Assembly (NCBI RefSeq): GCF_000189635.1
Contig: NW_002476522.1
Location: forward strand, 186,001-250,000
Direction of reading: 5' to 3'
Source of the DNA: Tetrahymena thermophila SB210
Lineage: Eukaryota; Ciliophora; Oligohymenophorea; Hymenostomatida; Tetrahymenidae
DNA: 64,000 nucleotides
Made by a program: the position numbers and the translations under genes. The notes beneath the pieces are model-generated. The model made no database searches. It saw only the letters and a program-made list of their open reading frames with translations, and had not been told where the DNA came from. Shown in pieces: positions 25,228 through 37,541 of this stretch; position 1 is the stretch's first letter, and every line of letters begins with the position of its first letter.

Positions 25228-27138
25228 TTTATCTAAGTTATTTGAGCCAGTTTAAATGTATTTATTTATTAATATTATCTGTAAAAATTGAGAAATCATT
25301 TTATGTTTGTATTTAGTATCATATATTAATAACTCTTTTCAATTACATATTAATTTTACTACAGAGTTTTTCTAAATGATAATAATTTTATTTTACAAAT
25401 TTTTTACTTTTTGTCTTATATTATAACTGCAATCATGATCTTAGATTTTGTAGATTTTTGAGTAAAAATTGCAACATTTTAAAACCCTTATCAACTAAAA
25501 CCTTTTTTTTTCTAATTTCGATTATTATTTTAATTTTTTTAGTTTTTTTTCAAATAAATAATTCAAAAATTTTTCATTTGATTGATTTTTACCATAAATA
25601 TATAAATATGAGTAAAATGAGCAATTATAATGTTTTTTTGTAAAAAAAATATTTATGAACTTATAAATAAAAAATGTTAACTATATATACATAATAAAAT
25701 TAATGAATATCAACAAAATATCAGTTATTTATCTAATCTCTGAATTGCTTTAGTGTTTTAAGAAGAAATACTCTTTATTCTTTTAATAATATAAATTTTT
25801 ATCTTAAAAAATATTATTTTTAATATATTTTATTGAAAATATATTCATAGAAATCTTATTCTTAATCAAATGCTTTTACTGTTGTTGTTTCGAAATTCCT
25901 TTAGTGTTAAAAGCGTTATTTTAAGTTTTGTCTAAATAATTAATAAATATTATGAAAATTTATTTCTTTATCTTTATGTTATTTCACTTTAAATCAATTT
26001 GAATTATTTTTTCATTTTTCTAACTTAAAACGCATAATTTTTGAACAAATTCATAAGTTTTTAATAAATAATCTTTATAAATCAATTTAATTACATTTTA
26101 CATTAGCTTTTATCAAACAAAAAAGTATAAAAATATTAATATATATACATTAAAGATAGCTAAAAAAGCACAGTTATACTTAAATTGAGTAGTAGAGTAT
26201 AAAATATATTAATTTCCTAATCTAAATTAAGCCATTTTGATGATATAGGCAAATTGATATTTTGATTTGTGGATTTTATTTAATAAAATAATAATATTCA
26301 AGATTAAAGTGACGATAAGAGAAAATTAGATTATATAAGAATTAGTATTTTGGAGTTTATATAAAACTAATAATACCTAGTTTATAATGAAGGCTAAATA
26401 TCAGGATTGCTCAACTTATATTTTGCTATGAAAATATGCTAGACTTAAATAATAATTTATCTATCATATGCTAATTAAATACAAAATTAGCAATAGTAAA
26501 TTGCATACAAAATAAAGTAAATATAATATAATGCAAACAATTTACGCATTTTGATAATTGTATTGTCATTGAGTTTAATAGTATGCAAATATATATGACA
26601 ATTACTAATTTTCTATGACGATCAAGAGTTTTAAATTTGACGATTTTGACGAAATCAAAAATTTATATAAATAGCTTTCTTAAAAATAAATTATTTATAT
26701 TCAAATTAATAATGTATTGAATTGAATGTAAATAAAGTTAGAGCAAAAACTTGAACTATTATTTAAGGACCCAAATTATTTTATTTTTGTATATTTTAAT
26801 GGTCTATCATAAAAATTTAAAATAGATTTTTGATACATTTTAAAGTTACTAAATTAATTTATACAATTAAATTAAATTATAATTCTACTAGTACTTGATG
26901 ACTATTTTTGTCTTTAAAGCATTACTTAATTAACAATAAGAATATTTATATATTATCTGTTTTACTCTTCCTTGATGTCATCTCATGTTAAAAATAAATG
27001 GAAATTGATATAACAATTGGCATTATTAAATAGATAAGCTTTGGATATATTGAATTTAATAATTAATTAATTAATTTATAAAAAAAACTAATAATATATT
27101 AAAAATAAATAACAACAATTTTTCTAAATCAGACAGAG
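25228..27138. other. Intergenic region
   Basis: About 1.9 kb of AT-rich sequence with no exon, repeat or RNA gene that I can support. A 61-codon standard-code frame at 25458-25643 is low-complexity Phe/Ile-rich and is not taken as a gene. Confidence 0.5.
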
Positions 27139-27541
27139 ATGTAATTCCAATACGAAGAAAGACCAGTTTACCGTTTAAAGCTCACTCCTAAAGACATAAA
27201 AATGCACTTTTCAAAGGCTAATTTAAATAAGTACTCTAATGGGTAATAAGAAGATGATGTTCCCTAAGATATTATGGATGCCTTTGCTAAGCTAGAATAG
27301 ATTAAAAACAACTAATTTAAAGACGAGAGTGCTTCTCTCTAAATATGCTGAATTAAAAGGCTTGCAGACTACAATTGACTTGGGCAATATAATTTAGCTA
27401 TATAAACCAACTAAATATAAATAACTTCTGAATTATCTTGCCCAATCAGGAGGCTCTCAACTGCTTTAAAACTTTTCATACTAAAATTTTATTTTAAAAC
27501 AGTAGACTCTATTAAATATATTAGCTTATAAGTTGGTTTGA
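27139..27541 (+). CDS. Small protein of unknown function with a 31-base intron or a frameshift, about 123 aa
   Basis: From ATG 27139 the frame reads MQFQYEERPVYRLKLTPKD and continues with charged, protein-like sequence to a TGA at 27349. An equally protein-like frame, shifted by one, begins around KYAELKGLQTTIDLG and runs to TGA 27539-27541. The two join cleanly if 27329-27359 is an intron (GTGCTT..TTAAAAG, 31 bases), giving 124 codons. This intron would be shorter than the others in this window, so a +1 frameshift or a broken gene is an alternative. I do not recognise the family. No signal peptide or membrane segment is visible. Confidence 0.55.
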
Positions 27542-27985
27542 ATGGAAAAAGATATAAAAGAATTATTTAAATATATTTATTAGCATTTAGAAACTGATGA
27601 AAGATCCTAAGTAAATAGGATATCAGAAATTGTTTCCTCTCTCTAATCAGTTAATCGATCAACCAATAAATATATAAATCATTCAATTAGTATTTCTAAA
27701 TCTTAAAGGCAATAGAAATTCTTTTACAAAAACTATAAGATAATATATAAAATATATAAATAAATATTTTAATTTTATAATAGTTATAATAATAATGCAA
27801 ACCTATATTAATGTATAATAATGTATTTATTCTTCTATAATAAATTCTTTTATTCAAATCTATTTTAACAAATACCAATAAAATTTTGAGTATCTCTTTT
27901 AGGAAAGCTTTCTATTCTCTTCAAGAGTTTACAATTTTAAGAAAATTAATAGAAAACAATCAAACAAACAAACAAAAAATAGTGA
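27542..27985 (+). other. Possible continuation of the gene at 27139 beyond an in-frame TGA
   Basis: Directly after TGA 27539-27541 the same frame opens with ATG (27542) and reads MEKDIKELFKYIYQHLETDE and then a Ser/Asn-rich stretch to about 27690. A possible last exon after an AG at 27899-27900 ends at TGA 27983-27985. This may be the 3' part of the same gene with the TGA hidden in an intron or read through, a separate small gene, or a remnant. The sequence alone does not decide. Confidence 0.35.
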
Positions 27986-28858
27986 TAATCTTATCTGTAA
28001 ATCCAATTTGATCAGAAAAATTAAGAAATCTTTATTTAAAAATACTTTGTTTAAGCTTAATCAATATTTTAAATAAATTAATATGAAATTATTTTCTAAA
28101 TGTGTTTAAAAATAAAGAATGTTAAAAAAACAATTAATATTAACAAATTTACTTACTTGATTAACAAACAAACTTTTATTTTTCCTTTCTATCATTTAGT
28201 ATTAACATATTATAGCATCTATTTCAGTTTTTGAATTTTATTACTTACTATAATTACTCAAAAATAATAAAAAAACTATTAACGTATTTAAATTTATCTA
28301 TACCAAATCTTCTTTCACTTTTAATATTTTCTGCTTTACTTTTTTTTCTTATCTTATTTAACCATTTATTTTTTTTAATGTTATCCTATAGAAAAGAAAA
28401 GAAAAAACTAATTTATTCTATAACAAAAATAACTATCGATACAAAAATTAACTAGTGTTTTGGAAATAAAAAATATTTTAAAAAGAAAATCAATCATTAT
28501 TTGATTTTTTGATAAAACATTTATAAAAAAAGTAAAGAGAAAAATTTCATCATTATAATTTTAAAATGTATTATAATTTAATTTCAATTTAGCAATGTAT
28601 TTTTTATACTAAAAAAATTTGAAATAATTTTTATTTAAAATAATACTTATAAAAAAATTTATTGATATATATGTAGGTAAATTTATTATAATAGTGCTGA
28701 AGGCAATATATCGGATGATTTATATATCAAATTTTATAATAAATTTTTATAATTTTTTTAAATCAAATATAGGTGGATACAAAAAATTTCATTATGAATC
28801 AACACTAATTTAAATATATATATATAATAATTATCATTCATTAGTTTAAGTTATAAAT
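27986..28858. other. Intergenic region
   Basis: AT-rich 3' flank of the secreted-protein gene. No supported feature; a (CAAA)n run lies just upstream at about 27959-27975. Confidence 0.5.
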
Positions 28859-31800
28859 TCAAAATAAAAATATTATGATATTAATAATGCTTATTAAATT
28901 AAAGAGTTGTATTGATGCTGAGGATTTAGTTCCTGCTGTTAATAAAAAGGTTATAGAATTATCTGGGTTGTTTTATCCTAAAGGTTGAATTGACGTATTT
29001 GCTTTTTAAGACAATGAATTTTCACTTTAGATCATTTATATACCTAGTGCATCCTCAACATTTAAGATAATAAATTTTCCAGTAACATCATTAATTTATA
29101 TTTTGTTGGGATTAAATTCTATAATACTTGAAGGGGAGTTGTTGATATATCCACTTTAAATCTATATTGTTGACTCAATTAAATAGATATTTTGTTTTTT
29201 GTTTGAATTAGAGTATAAAGCAATTGTGAATATTTTTTAATTATTTTCCCCAAACAATAAAGTGTATTTTGTACCTATAAAACCTGAAATATAGTTAGAG
29301 AATGCATCTTAGTAATAATATTAAGTCACAGATGATATTTTCAACTATCCAATAGCATCTACATTAAATGTTATATCATATACAAATGAATTTTTAAATG
29401 CTATTCTAAATTTGGTATCTTCATATTGATCTACTTATGAAATTTGATCATTTCCTGAAACAATAAAATTGTATTACTACAAAAGAGTAGCAATGTTGTA
29501 AGCTGCCAATTGTTTTTTTGATCTTAATAAAGTTTAAATTAAACCATTGGGGTATATCGTCAATTAGGTATCATATATTTATACTATGTTAATGCTAGCT
29601 TCATAATAAAACCCATATAACCAATTATATTAAGCTTATTGAGTTTAGCTATCTAAAATAACTTCGCAAATATTTTCTAAAAATGAATTTGAGTATAAAA
29701 TTAACTAATTATTAGCACTTATTATTCTTTTAAATGACAAAACACTCCATCCTCCTTAAGAAGTTATTGTATAAGTACCTTGGGTAGAAACTGAAGAAGT
29801 TATAATTTTGTTGGTTTGCTAATCTACTGAATAGTGTATTTAGTACTGACTGATCTACTTCTCACAGATAACATATAAATTGAATTAATAGTTCAAGTTA
29901 TCATTAGTTTATAAAGAACCCATGTCATCTAAAACTACACATCCTTGAAATTATCCTTAAATCAAAAAGAAACTTTGAATACTCTCTTTATATATAGTCG
30001 CTTAAAATTTGTATAAAATAGTAAACACTTATTTATCTACACCTTCTTGTTAGGTTTATATTCTCTAAATAACTTTAGAATAGGAGTCTTCATTTTACCA
30101 CCCAAGAATGCAACTATTAAACACTTACCAGTCATAGAATGAGAAAATTTAACCAACTTAGAAGTTAGAGTCTTAGATTTAGGTTCTAATTTGCTACAAA
30201 GTACTTGCTTAGTTATTAACAACACCATACTAGGCGCTAGCATTTCTATTTATTATATAGTTAATATTTAGAGAGCTTGTTTCTGATTATAAGCTTTAAA
30301 TGATTCTTTATTCAGAATTTACACTCTTCAGATTCTATGATTTAACCACATGGTTTTATTAGGAAATCTAAAGATTTATTAGAGCATTTTGGGATAAATT
30401 AGAATTGAAATCATCAGAAGTTATTCCTAATTAATATAAAACACTAGCCTCTTCAAGGATAAAAGTATATTACTGAGGATTGATCATATACAAGAGATAT
30501 GAGCTTATTACAGTTTGTTTAGAATCAAATGTAAAAGTAGCATAGAGTTAGTTAGACCACAACTTACTGTTTATCCTATACATATAATAGGTATTTGGCT
30601 TAGTCGATAAGATATAAGCAAATTCTTATTCTGACTATCTTTTTGGAATGATAACTGCTTAACTATTTACATGATGTTTTTCATCAATTTATAAATTTCT
30701 CATAAAAGTAGGATCATTTGTTTTAAAGTTGTTATATGAGAATTAAGCAATTGTTGTTAGTGGATCATCAAGGACGGTTATCAAAAAGGAAGATTTAAAA
30801 AGAGTAACTTATTATTTCTTTCCTTAAGCAATTGCTGGAATGCTAATCTAACCGATAAAACCTGGGTTTATATAGTCATAGGCGATAATATTTATGCTAT
30901 TATACATAAAAAGTGTGCCTTAAATGCAAATGAGATTAGTCAGCTATGAAGAGTCAATATCTAGATTATAAGTACTAACTTCTTGAATCAATTCATCACT
31001 TGAACTAAATCTAAAAATAGTCTATGTAACAGTTTTACCACATAGAGTAAACAGAATATTGTAAGCAGGATCTGAAGCAAATGTGAAATTGATTTCTGAG
31101 CATAAAACTTGTATCTTATTATATTTAAATTATCCTCCTATACCTTAGGAGAAATCAATATAAGGTATGTAAATGTAAATCTCAGAAGTAGGTGGGACTA
31201 TTTTTAAATTGAAAGAACCATAGTTGTCTATATACTCCAAAGGATATTTAAAGACGTTTTTACTTCTATAACTTACAAAATCTCCTTTTTATTAACCTGT
31301 TTATCCTTAACAGCCTGGAATAACTGCACGTAAATAATAAACTTACCCTTATTAAGGGAAATAAACAGGACACAGGAACATAGATGAAAAATACCCATCT
31401 GTTTAGTAGGATAAGCAAGATTAATCAATAACATTTTAATCATTACCTTGTATTTGTAAATACTTAACGATCTTAGGATTTAAGATAGCTCCTTTAGATT
31501 GATCTACTGTTACAGTTAAATCTAAGTCTGAGCCTACAACAAAGTCCTCAATAGGAATAGTGTACAAATTTTGAGTTTGAATGCTTTCGATTGTATTTTG
31601 TAAACTTACTAAGCTTTGAGTAAATAAAATTGTATTTTGTTAAACTATATTAACATTAATTTACACTTGGTAAGTAGTAGTAGAAATAGTCTTTATATTC
31701 AAAGTTATAGGTTCTGTAGTTGAAGTTTAGGTTTGAATAATTAAGGAGGGGTTATTTATTTCAGCTGCAAGAGTACTTTAATAATTTCCTATTTTATCAT

Positions 31801-33007
31801 AAAGATATATCATAATTTGATTTCCTAGATTTTCTACTTTATTTATGTAGAGATTAAATTCACAGACATAGTTCTCATAGATTAAAACTTAGTTGTTCAA
31901 ATCATATAAGTAGATCATGTTACTACTATAGTGGAGAACGCTACTTGGGTAGAACATTAGTAAATTTGTTGAGATGAACTTTACTATAAATAGAGGAGTT
32001 AAATCTATTGTAACCTATGATTATAAACTTAACTGTTAGTCAATGATGCTTTGATTTGAATTTAATGTCAAAATAGTAAATTTTTTGTTCAATTAATCTG
32101 TAAGACCAATGAAGATTTAGTTTCCAATTCTTTAAAGCTAAGGTGTGACTACTTAATCCATATTCAAATCAATCTAAGTAAATTAAAAATTTTCTACTGT
32201 AAAATCTATCGAAACTGTTTTTATGTAAGAGCCTTTGATAGAATAACAATAATTAAAGAAATTCCTTCCAGTATCAATCAAATGTATTTCAGCTTGACAA
32301 TCTTCATATGTTTCCTTAACAAATTTTTAATTAAAAGATTCATCAAATTTAAGTAGCTGGTAGTAATTGTTTGCTATTTAAATTATGTATATAGAGTTTT
32401 GAGGTCCTAAGATTGCAACATGATCATATAATGAGACACCACTGAGATATTTAAAAGTTGCTTCTCCCTGACTATTAATTTAGAAGTTGTATGATTTGTA
32501 AACATTTCCTGCCATGTATGATATAAAACCTGCAGTACTTGAATAAAAACTCCCATATAATTTCAGCTAATCAGAGCTAGCTTAAACTTCATCTAAAGGC
32601 TATGGATTAAATGTTTTTTATTTTATACAAGAGCATTCTTTATCTATACTCAATTACTGGTAGACTAATGAGAGCTAAATTTTATCTTGCTGAATAACTT
32701 ATTGTATTCCAATAATATACTTGGTTGATACTCCTTAGTTAAATGTAGCTATATCTAACAATGGAGGAGAATTCTTATCTGTAGATAGTAAGCTATAAGG
32801 CTGCAGTAGACTAGAGGATGCTGATGGAACCAAATCTAGTTCATACGCTGGTTCTTTCACAAAATCAGACAAGCTTTGAATGTATCTTTCATTTGATTGT
32901 AAATTTACTATCTTCTACAGGTTTATTGTTTGAGATTTTATTATGTTGAATGATAATAATAACAACAATAAAACCTAAAATTTAGTGTTTTTATTTTTAT
33001 TTGTCAT
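28859..33007 (-). CDS. Large secreted, probably GPI-anchored surface protein, 1382 aa, single exon
   Basis: One uninterrupted 1383-codon frame from ATG 33005-33007 to TGA 28859-28861. The N-terminus (about residues 1-26, core VLLLLLLSFNIIKSQ) is a signal peptide. The C-terminus ends in a short hydrophobic run (IQLFNLISIINIIIFLF) with no cytoplasmic tail, preceded by small residues (TAGTKSSAS), as in a GPI-attachment signal. The body is rich in beta-prone Ile, Tyr, Gln, Ser and Asn and contains scattered cysteines. I see several Tyr/Ile/Leu-rich stretches such as NMIYLYDLNNQVLIYE that resemble beta-propeller blades, but no named domain. The function is unknown; a cell-surface or secreted role is inferred from the ends. 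The lack of introns over 4.1 kb contrasts with most neighbours. Confidence 0.85.
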
Positions 33008-34693
33008 ATTTTAGTTCTAACTTATTTTCTGATTTAATTATTTTTATTTTATTTTTAGTTTTGTTAATCAATTTAAGGTTCAAATAAACCTTTAAGAATC
33101 TGTAAATTCCTTAATACACTTTTAAAGGTTGAGAAACTTTACATTCTTGCAGATACTGAAATCTATAAATTTAATAATAAAAAAATCTTCTATCAAAACC
33201 AAATATTTTGTTATTTATTGTGAGGATTATTAATTAAGGCTAAATTAATATAATACCTATTATGTTAGCATATAAGCACTATCCTAAATTTTAATTTTAT
33301 ACATAAGCTTTTATTGAAAGAATAAATAATCAATTATATAAAAAATGTATTAAATAATATCAATACTTTGCTATATTTAATTTATTTAAATAGTTAATTA
33401 AAAATGTTATCTCAATTCTAACATCTTTATATATTATTTTAAAAATACTTACATAAATATGCTAATAGTATATTATTTTGATTCTATTTTCTATTTTTGT
33501 TTGTTCAAATATCTTCCTATTTTCTATCTGGTAAGGTTATCAATTTTAATTAATCTTCGGAAAACATCGTAATTTAGTTAATTTACTTATTAAGTTAAAG
33601 TAATTTGACACATATATTTTTTTAAAGAAAAAATTTTTTATCAGAAATATATCTAAAAAAATATAAAAAAAATATTCACAAGAAATTTATTCAACTTAAT
33701 TATTTTAAAATATTTAAATAACAATTATATATGAATTTGAATTTCTTAATGTATTATATTTTAACTTTTTGCTTACATAAATATGGTTTTAGTCTGTTAC
33801 TACATTTCTATGTTTAATTTTTTCTTTTATTATGTCTTCCTATTCTCTTTCTGATAAGGTTATCTATTTTAATAATCTTTCGAAAAAATCAATATTTTAA
33901 GTATTAAATGTAAACTGAAGTGGACTCAGTAATACATTTACAAATAAAATTCTATCAAAGATGATTTTAATCTTCCTATTAAAACCTAATAAAAAATATA
34001 ATAGGCGGGTTTTTAAATTTTATATTTCTAACTTTTTTTTATTTAAAAATAAACTTAATTTATTATTATTTATTTTTTAAACATAAAAAAATACTAAATA
34101 AACCATATAATATTTATTATTTTTATTATTAAATATAAAGGAAATTAAAAGATAAAATATATTTACATATACCAAATTAAAGCTTATTCATAGTATTTTC
34201 ATGTTATAATATTTATTTTAAAAAATATTCATCTTATACAATCAGTTTCCAACTTTCCTGAAAACACTATAGTTGCACTTGCAATATTAAAATAAATTTT
34301 TAAGCATGATATACATTTAATTTTTTTTATTAGAATAATTTGCAATTTTTCCATATTTTTATGGCAATATGCTATTTTAAAAATATATTACTTGTAATGA
34401 GTAATCAAGTAGATGTTTTTTATTTCGAAAAATAAATTTATTATAGAATTAATTATAAATAGGAACTAAAAATTATAATTAATGGACTTTATTTAGGTTT
34501 TAATTATGATATTGGCTTTAATTTGTGTATGAATAATTGAATAAAGCCTTTTTCGATTTGTTAGCTCATCTAATATTAACTATATAAATTGATTAATTGG
34601 ATCATAATTAAAAAATTTACTATTTATATTGAAATTCTTTTGATTTTTAGACTTACTAAAACAAAACAAAAAAACAAAGTAGAATTAATTAAA
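33008..34693. other. Divergent intergenic region between the surface-protein gene and the CDPK-like gene
   Basis: AT-rich 5' flanks of two divergent genes. It contains a duplicated segment of roughly 100 bases (listed separately). No other element recognised. Confidence 0.5.
33500..33900. repeat. Duplicated upstream segment, two units about 315 bases apart
   Basis: ATCTTCCTATTTTCTATCTG followed by GTAAGGTTATC at about 33509-33540 recurs as GTCTTCCTATTCTCTTTCTG plus ATAAGGTTATC at about 33833-33866. Both are followed by TTTTAAT-rich sequence and a CTTTCG/CTTCGG motif. The position in the 5' flank of the surface-protein gene makes a regulatory role possible but unproven. Confidence 0.5.
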
Positions 34694-37541
34694 ATGAAGA
34701 AATAATCAATTAATATCTCTAAGCCATCTTTTATTTTGACTTGTAAATTGATCTATATTAATAAAATTACTAATAATATGCTTATTAGAAAGCGTCGAGT
34801 AGCAATATGAAGTAAAAAAAGTAATGAAGGTTTCTTCATCAGGATAAATATCATTAGTAGAACACAAAATTTCAAGTATATTAATTGCCTTATTGTGAAG
34901 TAGAAATGCTAAAAAAAATTATTTTTTAAATATAAAGGAGAAAAGTTTATTTTAAAGGAAGTATAAAAAAAACACATTAGTAACATTAGCTAATTCTATT
35001 CAGATATAGGAGTAGTTCTTAAAATTGTAATATTTTGATTTCAAAGTTAAGAAATGCTAATTGCTAATCAAAAAATTTTTAAATGTAGGATCATCCAAAT
35101 ATACTAAAGGTATTCTAAGTTTACGAAAGTATAGATAAATTTCATATTGTTGAAGAGTATAATTAAATGTTTTATTGGTTCATTCATTTAATTATAATTA
35201 ATTTATTAATTAAAAAGGTACTGCTAAGGAGGATCGGTGCTAGAATTTGTAGCCAAGAAGTAGAACTATAATGAAAGGCAATGTGCTAAAATAGTTTAAT
35301 AAATATGTTCTGCATTACTACACAGCCATTAAAAAGCAATTATACATTAGTATAATATTTACAGCAATTTAAATGCTAAACAACTTAAATAAATAATTTA
35401 TTAGGAATATAAAATCGTCAAAAATATTGCTAAAATATAAAAATGATGATAACTCTATTAAGCTGATTGATTTAGGAATTAATTTATAAAGCAAAGATAA
35501 GAAATAATCTGAATCATAATTACCATAAATTCAAGAGGTAAATTAGAGCTTAGAATTTTTTAGATAAATTAACTTTTTTTTAAATTAAAAAATTAAAGTT
35601 ACCTTTCTTAGCCCCAGAATAGCTTGAAGGAAGAAATATTGAAGTGAGCAATAGTTGGAATGTTGGGGTATTTTTGTACATTCTATTTTCTGGTTAGCAT
35701 CCCTTTTAAAGCTTAGATCCTCAAAAATCTTTAGACCAAATAAAAAAGGGTATATTTACATTCACTAAGTAGTGTTTCCATAATTGCAGTGTGGAAGTAA
35801 CAAAGAATTTTTAATTTCATTTTTTTATTCAAAAATATTAAATTCATAATATAATAAAAATGAAAGAATGAAACACATAAATAGTTTTTGCATTAAGATA
35901 AAAAATAAATAAATAATTTCTAATTTGTTAACTTGATTAATTATGTTATTTTTTCAACTATTTTCATAAATATCTAAAAAGTGATTAAATTTTTTTGATA
36001 AAGTTAAATTGTTTATAATTTAATTGATATTATTGCAAATAAATTATTATTTTTCACTTGGAATTTAGAACTTGTTTTTAAATTTATAAATTTAATTTAG
36101 AAAATCATTTAATAAATATCAATTAATTAAATTATTTTTTTTTTGTTATGTTAATAAAAACTTTGGAGCAAGCTGTATTTATTGATTTTTTTAATAATCT
36201 ATTTCATTCAGCTGAACTAATTATCAAATAAAAAATAAAATTTGCATATTAAAAAAGCTTTAAAATTAAATTAAAATATTTTACTCATTAATTTTATCTT
36301 AAACCATACTTTATTATAATCAACAAAAGCTTAAAGACTTGCTATCGAAACTGCTTACTAAAAATGAAAGAAAGCGAATCAGTATAAAATAGTGCTTAGA
36401 TCACGAGTGGATAATTTAGTCAGACAACTCTCCTATTTTCGATTAATCATTGACTGAGAAGACTTTTGCGAATCTTAAAAAATTTTACTCACAATTGTAT
36501 TATTTTATTTATTTATTTATTTTTAATCTAAGAAAAATTTTTAACAAACAAAAAAAAAGTATTGATGAAGTTGATTATGAAGAAGAATAGAGGCTTAATG
36601 CATTGAAAAGATAATAAGAAGAAGATGAGAGGAGAAGGCTGGAAGAAGAGAGAAGAAGACTTGAAGAAGAAATGAGAAGAATGGAGGAAGAAAAGGAGAG
36701 ATTGAGAAGGCTTCAAGAAGAAGAAGAGCAAAGAATGAAATTAGTTCAAGAGGAAAATTTAAAAAGGAGAATGCTAATGTCTCTTGTTGGTAAAATTCCT
36801 TAGCATTACATTGATAAACTTCAGGCTGTAAATCCTAATTTAATTTAATTTGATTATTAATATGAATTTTTAAATACTTGTTTTTAAGGTTTTTACTGCA
36901 ATCGATGAAAATGGAAATGGACAACTTTCTTTAGATGAGCTATTAACAGGTATAAAATTCCTATTTTATTAAAAAAAATCGCTTGACTTATTTATCTTAT
37001 AGATTATTTAAAAATTATTGAAATAAAATTAATTATTTCTAAGGTATGGCTAGATTTTAGTCGGGAGCTAACAAATTTAGTGAAGAAGAATTGAAAGATA
37101 TTTTTTAGAAGATGGATGAAGATAATTCTGGAGAAGTAAGCTAAGAAGGTATTTTTTATTTATTATAGAAATTAAGTTTTTATTTTTAATTAACATACAA
37201 AATCAAAATTAATTAAATTCACAAATTTTATTATTTTAGAATTCATTCATGCTTTTGCAGAATAGTTTTCAATCAAGAATAAGAATATGATATTATAATC
37301 ATTTAAATAACTTGATTAGGATGGAAGTGGTATTGTAAATTTAGAAGAATTTACATATTTACTTTAGAATGGAAATTTACCTTTGGGTGAAGTTTCTGTA
37401 GAATAAATTTTAGGCTTTATTAATGACAACAACTAAGGCAAAGTAAGCTTTATTTTTTATTTTTTAAGATCTTTATTGAATTTTTAATAAAATAAGATCA
37501 ATTACATAGATTTCTTTGAAGGACTTCAAATAACTGAATGA
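34694..37541 (+). CDS. CDPK-architecture protein with degenerate kinase domain, coiled-coil insert and EF-hands, 547 aa
   Basis: Thirteen exons: 34694-34742, 34789-34875, 34938-35026, 35089-35168, 35218-35349, 35405-35537, 35599-35796, 36330-36496, 36533-36827, 36889-36949, 37044-37148, 37240-37442, 37497-37541. The kinase fold is clear: EKFILKEVQKK (beta-3 Lys52), DHPNILKVFQVYE, YCQGGSVLEFV, IKLIDLG (168-170), FLAPEQLEG and LLSKLLTKNERKRIS. However, the Gly loop reads KVSSSGQIS, the HRDLKPEN loop reads HQNIKSSK (catalytic Asp to Asn147, Asn to Lys152), and DxW is NSW. Phosphotransfer is therefore probably lost. A Glu/Arg-rich coiled coil follows (about 325-390). EF-hand loops are at 416-427 (DENGNGQLSLDE), 455-466, 491-502 and a weak one at 527-538 starting with Asn. 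Probably a Ca2+-responsive scaffold. Confidence 0.87.

Noticed and set aside
25458..25643. Small Phe/Ile-rich plus-strand frame resembling a membrane peptide
   Set aside because: Composition follows the poly-T/A background; no conserved feature and no context.
27360..27470. Foldback sequence suggesting a structured RNA
   Set aside because: The pairing is imperfect and the region reads well as protein on the plus strand, so it is kept only as a note on that gene.
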